Positions 30,195 through 34,679 of a stretch of 34,679 nucleotides of DNA are shown here, one piece after another. The DNA lies in the NCBI GenBank assembly GCA_016757515.1, contig JAERIN010000014.1:1-34679 (forward strand). The letters are read 5' to 3'. A program made the position numbers and the translations under genes. The first letter of the stretch is position 1. Each line of letters opens with the position of its first letter. Below the pieces are notes generated by a model. It searched no databases. It had not been told where the DNA came from and worked only from the letters and a program-made list of their open reading frames with translations. This stretch comes from Alphaproteobacteria bacterium. Lineage in GTDB: Bacteria > Pseudomonadota > Alphaproteobacteria > Micavibrionales > Micavibrionaceae.

Positions 30195-31208
30195 TTATAC
30201 CTTAAAGTTAATCATCTGTCTCATCACAAAGATTCCTATGCCCATCCAGCACATCGCGCCCCAGAACAAAAACTTGCCTATGGTGGTCGTGAACAGGAGC
30301 ATCAGGTAGTCATAGTTCGCGAAGTATAGCCCCAGCATGACCAGGAAGGGCAGGCCCCCGATGATGGCCGCAGAGGCCGTGGCCTCCTGCGCCAGGGCCT
30401 TGGCCTTTCTCTTCAGGCGGAAGCGCCCCCGAATGGTGGAGGACAGGTTGGACAAAATCTCCGAAAGGCTGGAGCCCGTCTGTGCCTGGATGGTCAGGGC
30501 CGTTGCGAACATATACACCTCCGTTAGGGGGATACGCTCGGAGATCTCCATCGCGGCCTCGTGGAGGGGCACGCCGATGCGCTGCCGGTCATAGACCATG
30601 CCCATCTCCTCCCCTATGGGCCCTGTGTATTCCTTGGAGAGCATGGATATGGCCTCCCCTATGGGCGTCCCGGCCTTGAGCAGACGGACCACAGCGTCCA
30701 GGGCGTCAGGGAAATTTTCCAAAAACGTTTTCTGGCGACCTTTGGCCATGTTGGACAGGACAAAGCGAGGCAAAAAGAAGAACGCGGCCACGCCCCCCAG
30801 GCCCGCAACAATCGGGCCGTAGTCCAAAAGGGACATAACAGCACCCACAAGCCCACCGACAAGGAGGGCAAAGACCCAAAAGTGCAGCGGGGTAAGGTTC
30901 AAGCCGGCCTGGAGCAGCATGATTTTGATGGTCCCCGCGCGCTTTTTTTTGTCCTGCTCTCTTTCGCTCTCCTGTTCCTTCAGCTTTTTGGACAGGGCGG
31001 CCTGTCGCCGAGACTGGGCACTCCGGGCTTCCTTCTGGGATCCGCTCCGGTCGGCCTGGCCTCGGATGACGGTCAAAGCCCTCTGACGGCGCTTGTCCTG
31101 CGCGCCGCTCGCCAAGACCAAAACGGTGATGAGCAGGACAAGCAGAAGCACGCCTCCGCCCCCGATGAGGGCAAGCGTAAGGGGGGGTATGGTGGCCAAA
31201 TCGGGCAT
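30195..31208 (-). CDS. tadB: Tad pilus assembly inner-membrane protein TadB
   Basis: 337 aa. N-terminal TM (about 10-32), a charged Lys/Glu-rich linker (about 58-90, KLKEQESEREQDKKKRAG), TM pair (about 105-150), the GspF-type domain with FPDALDAVVRLLKAGTPIGE and QTGSSLSEILSNLS, and two C-terminal TMs. It makes the pilus platform with TadC. In tad clusters tadA precedes tadB; here the gene upstream is divergent (zeta inhibitor), so tadBC stands as a detached pair. No SD is evident. Confidence 0.9.
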   Translation of the reverse strand: MPDLATIPPLTLALIGGGGVLLLVLLITVLVLASGAQDKRRQRALTVIRGQADRSGSQKEARSAQSRRQAALSKKLKEQESEREQDKKKRAGTIKIMLLQAGLNLTPLHFWVFALLVGGLVGAVMSLLDYGPIVAGLGGVAAFFFLPRFVLSNMAKGRQKTFLENFPDALDAVVRLLKAGTPIGEAISMLSKEYTGPIGEEMGMVYDRQRIGVPLHEAAMEISERIPLTEVYMFATALTIQAQTGSSLSEILSNLSSTIRGRFRLKRKAKALAQEATASAAIIGGLPFLVMLGLYFANYDYLMLLFTTTIGKFLFWGAMCWMGIGIFVMRQMINFKV

Positions 31209-31403
31209 AGCGGCGTGGGGTTACGTTCGGAAAAGCAAGCTCTTGCCTGGGTGAGTCTCCTGCCCACTGTACAACAAGGTCATCCCAGGGCAAAAGGTAT
31301 GGGGGGCCTTTGTGTGGAAAAGGCACACAGGGTGGTTTTGCAAGTGGGCTGGCCCTGGTATACCCTCATCGGGGATCGTTGTTTTGTTTAGGGGGATCAA
31401 ATC

Positions 31404-31730
31404 ATGGCACCAAGCAACTTTCGAGGTGGCACGCGGGGCCGCGAGGGCGGCATCGCTTGTCAGGGGAACCTGGACTTTCAGGTAGAGTCCCGCGCTTGCA
31501 TGATCTATGGCCTGTGGCTCGCGGAAAGGCTGGGCTTGGAAGAAACGGAGTCCCAGGCCTACGCGCGCGATGTTGTCACCTCTAACCTGCAAGAGCCAGG
31601 GCTGGACGACGTCCTGCGCAAGGTCCGCGCGGATGTGGCGGCCAAGGGCGTGGATATTTCAGACCATAAGCTGGAGCGAAAGCTAGAGCTGTGTATGACC
31701 CAGGCCCGCAAAGAGATCCTGGGGCGGTAG
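31404..31730 (+). CDS. F1-ATPase inhibitor, zeta-type (DUF1476)
   Basis: 108 aa. Alphaproteobacteria-specific zeta subunit that blocks ATP hydrolysis by F1. Seen: IYGLWLAERLGLEETESQAY (about 34-53), VVTSNLQEPGLDDVLRKVRAD (family version of GDEDVFRKV) and VDISDHKLERKLELCM. The N-terminal inhibitory helix region (FRGGTRGREGGIACQGNLDF) is more diverged than usual. Upstream is TATACC at 31358-31363 and a GGGGG SD. A BolA-like gene follows at 4 bp. Confidence 0.9.
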   Translation: MAPSNFRGGTRGREGGIACQGNLDFQVESRACMIYGLWLAERLGLEETESQAYARDVVTSNLQEPGLDDVLRKVRADVAAKGVDISDHKLERKLELCMTQARKEILGR

Positions 31731-31734
31731 GGGC

Positions 31735-31977
31735 ATGGCCATGCCTCCGGAGGCGATTCAGGGCTTGATAGAGCGGGGTCTGCCCGGCGCGCGGGTGGCG
31801 ATACAGGACTTGCGCGGCGACGGGGAGCACTACGCGGCCCACGTTGCGTATGCGGGCTTTGCGGGCAAGAGCCGCGTGCAGCAGCACAAGATGGTCTACG
31901 CCGCCCTGGGGCCGGCCTTTGCGGGCCCCCTCCACGCCCTGGCCATCCACACCAGCGTCCCGCGTGACAAGGCTTAG
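31735..31977 (+). CDS. BolA/IbaG family protein
   Basis: 80 aa, normal for the short BolA-like group that works with monothiol glutaredoxin in iron-sulfur handling. Seen: IQGLIERGLPGARVAIQDL, GDGEHYAAHV and the nucleotide-binding-like KSRVQQHKMVYAALG (about 44-58), which is the family hallmark with the invariant His. Grx4 (grxD), its usual neighbour, is absent; instead repeat A copy 2 follows, 81 bp after the stop. Confidence 0.9.
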   Translation: MAMPPEAIQGLIERGLPGARVAIQDLRGDGEHYAAHVAYAGFAGKSRVQQHKMVYAALGPAFAGPLHALAIHTSVPRDKA

Positions 31978-32058
31978 GCCGCACGGTGCTGCGGCGGCCC
32001 CGTGTGCGCAGTTTTTATAGCATAGGTCAAGGCTTAAATGTACGGCGTTGCGGCCAGG

Positions 32059-32255
32059 AGCGCCACCAAAATGGCGGCTGGGCGGTGGCGCAGCGGTGTC
32101 TGCGGGGCATCTGGGCGGTATCCGGGCGGTAGCACAGCGGTGTCTGGGCGGTGGCGCGATGCGGGTGTGTTTTGGGCACGGGGCCCCGTCTACGCTTTTG
32201 AGTATACACCATTTTTTCCTCTGCGGGGCAAGAAAAAAATCTGCGGCGCAGCATG
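32059..32255 (+). repeat. Dispersed repeat A, copy 2, with seven 11-bp tandem units
   Basis: AGCGCCACCAAAATGG (32059-32074), seven exact 11-bp units (32079-32155) such as TGGGCGGTGGC and ACAGCGGTGTC, a spacer, then AGTATACACCATTTTTTCC (32201-32219) and GGGGCAAGAAAAAAAT. Same order as copy 1 at 532-736 but inverted relative to it. It lies between the convergent bolA and efp genes. The unit number differs (7 versus 8), so the array is variable. Confidence 0.85.
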
Positions 32256-32266
32256 ACTCCGGGGCC

Positions 32267-32836
32267 CTAATCCCGCGCCCGCTCCACATAGGTCGAATCG
32301 GCCGTGCGGACCACGATGCGCGTGCCGGGCTCTATATGCGGGGGGACCATGACCTTCACGCCGTTCTCCAGCACTGCGGGCTTATACGACGTCGTGGCCG
32401 TCTGCCCCTTGACCACCGGCTCGGCCTCGGCAATCTCCAGGGTCACAGTGTCCGGCAGGCGGGCGGACAACGGCGCGCCCTCGTGGCTCTCAATCTCCAC
32501 GGTCATCCCCTCGGCCAGGAAGGCCCCGGCCTCCCCCACAAGGTCGCGCGGGACCGCGATCTGCTCATACGTCCCCAGGTGCATCAGGTGCAGCGTGTCG
32601 CCCTCCGCGTACATGAACTGATAGTCGTCCTGCTCCAGCCGCACGCGCTCCACGGTCTCCTGCGTGCGGTAGCGGACGTTGTCCTTGTTGCCAGAGCGCA
32701 CGTCGCGCATCTCCACCTGCATCACCGCCGCGCCCTTGCCCGGCTGCATGATCTCATGCTTGGTGATGACCCAGAGCTTGCCGTCCCCGCGGTCAATGAC
32801 GTTCCCGGGGCGCAGCGTGATGGCGGTGACTTTCAT
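32267..32836 (-). CDS. efp: Elongation factor P
   Basis: 189 aa from ATG 32836. EF-P relieves ribosome stalling at polyproline. The modified Lys34 lies in MQPGKGAAVMQVEM, which fits the EpmA-type beta-lysylation class. VRYRTQETVERVRL (about 56-69) and the C-terminal OB fold with PPHIEPGTRIVVRTADSTY are intact. The frame is open 20 codons further upstream, but the conserved N-terminus starts at Met 32836. There is no SD; TTGCGC-18-TATCCT lies 8 nt upstream, so a leaderless message is likely. Confidence 0.95.
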   Translation of the reverse strand: MKVTAITLRPGNVIDRGDGKLWVITKHEIMQPGKGAAVMQVEMRDVRSGNKDNVRYRTQETVERVRLEQDDYQFMYAEGDTLHLMHLGTYEQIAVPRDLVGEAGAFLAEGMTVEIESHEGAPLSARLPDTVTLEIAEAEPVVKGQTATTSYKPAVLENGVKVMVPPHIEPGTRIVVRTADSTYVERARD

Positions 32837-32844
32837 GGGGCCGG

Positions 32845-32874
32845 AGGATACAGGCCCCGCCCCCCGGAGCGCAA
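32845..32874 (-). promoter_or_regulatory. Putative leaderless promoter of efp
   Basis: On the minus strand TTGCGC (32874-32869), 18 nt, TATCCT (32850-32845), 8 nt to ATG 32836. Same -10 and distance as the GST gene. Confidence 0.55.
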
Positions 32875-32953
32875 GGGCCGGAGAAAAGCCTTGCAAATTG
32901 GCAGAGTGTGTGCCATATACAGGCGCACCTTAGGCCAAGAAAGGAAAAACACC

Positions 32954-33353
32954 ATGAGTAAGACCGGACCGGCATGGGCCCTTACGGCGCTTTTGGCAGT
33001 TGCTGTGCCCGCCGCCCAGGCGGGAGATGAGTGTGATCATGCCCTAAATCATTGGTTTGACGTGACGGCTTCGGGGGGGGGGGCTTGATAGAGATCAGTT
33101 AGCCCAAGGCCTTGGGACTCTCTTGGCCACGTTTGCGGGGCAGGGCGATAATCCTGAGGCTGTACGGGACGCGAAACAGCGCATTCAAAGCGGCATGGCA
33201 GCGGGCTCGGGTGATCCTTTGGGCCAGATTCTCGGTGGTGTTAGCCAGGCGGTGGAACAGGCCGCCGCAGCACAGGTGGACGATGCGGCGGATGCTGTGC
33301 GGCTGAACTGTCCGCCGGATCGTCAGCCAGCGGATATGCCTCCCCCCAGATGA
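32954..33353 (+). pseudogene. Small exported protein interrupted at an 11-G tract (possibly phase-variable)
   Basis: ATG 32954, with AAAGG upstream and TATACA at 32916-32921 as a possible -10, opens MSKTGPAWALTALLAVAVPA, a signal peptide cleaved after AQA, then GDECDHALNHWFDVTAS. A run of 11 G (33073-33083) then shifts the frame and translation stops at TGA after four more residues. With 10 or 13 G the frame would continue through LDRDQLAQGLGTLLATFAGQ, SGDPLGQILGGVSQAVEQAA and end at TGA 33351-33353, giving about 132 aa. The continued frame has no stop and a consistent periplasmic-type composition, so it is the same gene. Function unknown. Either a true on/off switch or a read error in a homopolymer. 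Its end overlaps dciA by 31 bp on the other strand. Confidence 0.65.
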
Positions 33354-33808
33354 CCGTTTTGTTCCCCCATAACCCCCGCCCCCAGGGCCTGTAGGGCGGC
33401 GCGGAGGTCCGCGTCCTGTATATCCGCTACAATCTGTGCGGCGGCGGCCTTCGCGGCGGGGCCGGGCGCGGGGCGCGCGGGCTTTGGCGCCTCGGCGCTG
33501 TGGTGCACAACAAAGGCCAGGCGCGCAATCCACCGCTCCCCGAACACCTGGTTTATGCGCTCCAAAATCACTCCGGATTGGTAGTGCAGAGCCGTGGACT
33601 GCGCGGGCGTTGTGGCGATGTGCAGCGTCGCGGTGGGCTTGTCTTTCCCCTTCGTGCGTCGGTAGGTCAGGCGCACGGGCTGCGCCTTGGCGGCGAGGTC
33701 CGCGCCGACTATATCCTCCCAGTGCCGGAGCACGCGGCCCAGGGCCACGAACTTGCGGGAGCAGATCTTCGCGGTGACACGGCCTGCGGAGTAAGAAAGG
33801 GGGCGCAT
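33323..33808 (-). CDS. DUF721 protein, DciA-type replication helicase loader
   Basis: 161 aa. The DciA/DUF721 domain is clear: LRHWEDIVGADLAAKAQPVR (about 27-46), ATLHIATTPAQSTALHYQSG (about 59-78), ILERINQVFGERWIARLAFV (about 81-100). DciA loads DnaB in bacteria without DnaC. A Pro/Ala-rich linker follows. In alphaproteobacteria this gene is commonly divergent from mutY, as here. Its ATG (33808-33806) shares bases with the mutY ATG in the palindrome CATG. Confidence 0.85.
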   Translation of the reverse strand: MRPLSYSAGRVTAKICSRKFVALGRVLRHWEDIVGADLAAKAQPVRLTYRRTKGKDKPTATLHIATTPAQSTALHYQSGVILERINQVFGERWIARLAFVVHHSAEAPKPARPAPGPAAKAAAAQIVADIQDADLRAALQALGAGVMGEQNGHLGGGISAG

Positions 33809-34614
33809 GGGGGCGAATCATAAGGGCGGGGCGGCGGCCCCTCAAGACGTAGGCGCGTTCCGCGCGGCGCTTTTGTCCTGGTGGGACGCGCACGGGCGGG
33901 ACCTTCCATGGCGGGGGGCGCACATGGACCCGTACAGGGTCTGGCTGTCGGAGGTGATGCTGCAGCAGACCACGGTCCCCGCGGCCATCCCGTATTTTGA
34001 GGCGTTTACGCGCCGGTGGCCCAGTGTGCAGGCCCTGGCCGCCGCACGCGATGAGGACGTGATGGCCGCGTGGGCGGGCCTGGGCTATTACGCGCGGGCG
34101 CGGAACATGCTCTGCGCGGCGCGGGCCGTGGCGGCAGCCGGGGGCACGTTCCCGGCGGACGAGGGGGCCTTGCGCGCCCTGCCCGGCGTGGGGGCGTACA
34201 CGGCGGCGGCGGTGCGGGCGTTTGCGTTTGGCCTGCCCGCCGCGCCCGTAGACGCGAATGTGGAGCGGGTCATGGCCCGCTGGGGCGCGGTGGAGGTGCC
34301 TTTCCCGGCGGGCAAGGCGCAGGCCCACGCCCTGGCCAGGCACCTGGCCGAGGGGCGGGCGGACAGGCCGGGGGACTTCGCGGCGGCGCTGATGGACCTG
34401 GGCTCTGGCGTGTGTCGCCCGAGGGGCCCGGAGTGCGGGGCCTGCCCCGTGGCGGGGTCTTGCCTGGGCCGCGCGCGGGGGATTGCGGCGGACCTGCCTC
34501 GGCGTGCGCCGAAGGCCCCAAGGCCGCTGCGCCATGGCCATGTGTACTGGGTGGAGGAGGGGGGCCTGGTCCTCGTCCACCGCCGCCCGGCGCGGGGCCT
34601 TCTGGGCGGGATGC
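33807..34614 (+). CDS. mutY: A/G-specific adenine glycosylase MutY (3' truncated)
   Basis: About 269 residues are readable before the fold-back. It removes adenine opposite 8-oxoguanine. Seen: DLPWRGAHMDPYRVWLSEVM (31-50) with the catalytic Glu of SEVMLQQT, WAGLGYYARARNM, the helix-hairpin-helix LPGVGAYTAAAV, catalytic Asp in VDANVERVMAR, and the cluster CRPRGPECGACPVAGSC (C-x6-C-x2-C-x5-C). The C-terminal 8-oxoG-sensing domain begins (HVYWVEEGGLVLVHRRPARG) and breaks off in GLLGGML at 34614; the open frame after that is the reverse of the gene's own middle. SD AAAGG before ATG 33807. Confidence 0.93.
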
Positions 34615-34679
34615 TGGGCCTGCGCCTTGCCCGCCGGGAAAGGCACCTCCACCGCGCCCCAGCGGGCCATGACCCGCTC
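34263..34679. repeat. Fold-back inverted repeat at the right window edge (arms 34263-34327 and 34615-34679)
   Basis: Bases 34615-34679 are the exact reverse complement of 34263-34327, 65 bp, ending at the last base of the window. The right arm is an inverted copy of an internal part of mutY and destroys its reading frame. This mirrors the left edge and supports an artificial contig end. Confidence 0.9.

Noticed and set aside
32038-32256. Small frames inside repeat A (both copies) with similar ends YTPFFPL-GKKKI
   Set aside because: The likeness follows from conserved nucleotides at the repeat end; the frames through the 11-bp arrays differ by length changes that are not multiples of three and there is no SD.
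33099-34670. 523-residue open frame on the minus strand
   Set aside because: It lies antisense to mutY and dciA sequence, is Arg/Pro/Ala-rich as expected of a GC-rich shadow frame, and its upstream part exists only because of the right-edge palindrome.
1-34679. Linear replicon with hairpin telomeres
   Set aside because: Both ends are fold-backs, but the arms are inside ordinary housekeeping genes (amidase, mutY) and cut their reading frames, which a true telomere would not do; an assembly or amplification artefact fits better.

Overview
The window is GC-rich DNA from an alphaproteobacterium. The support is a Cys-poor alphaproteobacterial DksA, the FlbT/FlaF flagellin regulators, an F1-ATPase zeta-type inhibitor (DUF1476), an NDUFA9-like complex I accessory protein, TadB/TadC and a DciA/MutY divergent pair. 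The genus cannot be read from the sequence. Both ends are fold-back palindromes (arms 1-81/438-518 and 34263-34327/34615-34679) that run exactly to the window edge. The window is therefore probably a whole contig with chimeric ends, and about 80 bp on the left and 65 bp on the right should not be trusted.

Layout. 82-1517: 5' part of an AMIN-domain amidase and fabI, separated by a dispersed repeat (family A) with an 11-bp tandem array. 1753-3065: a two-TM hypothetical protein and a PhzF-family protein. 3163-7763: a tightly packed minus-strand lipid-modification operon (FAD oxidoreductase, DUF1365, Cfa-type methyltransferase, DUF3833, SDR) whose SDR stop codon is followed in frame by the last 62 codons of a NuoF. 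7764-9549: a stretch with a 14-bp inverted repeat and a tiny ORF, then dgt, then a decayed IS1595-type transposase. 9742-16327: flbT-flaF, trpC, a GST, a YeeZ-like epimerase, ubiE, a hypothetical protein, an NDUFA9-like protein, nth and yajC. 16440-19324: dksA, an aminotransferase, hairpin repeat B and holA. 19326-24095: four large exported, unrecognised proteins in one operon in which every junction is a 4-bp start/stop overlap. 24300-28023: flagellin with a strong terminator, then cysNC. 28020-29200: a small insertion that duplicated the cysC 3' end and carries a hypothetical gene, a highly structured spacer and a GIY-YIG nuclease. 29221-34614: tadC/tadB, the zeta inhibitor, a BolA-like protein, the second inverted copy of repeat A, efp, a small exported protein broken at an 11-G tract, dciA, and mutY running into the right palindrome.

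Most genes are housekeeping. The points of greatest interest are the 1.18-kb element in the 3' end of cysNC, the four-gene exported-protein operon, repeat A (7 versus 8 units of 11 bp), the poly-G gene, and a recurring promoter type (about TTGCGS, 17-18 nt, TATMST) lying only 6-9 nt from the start codon, which suggests leaderless transcripts.
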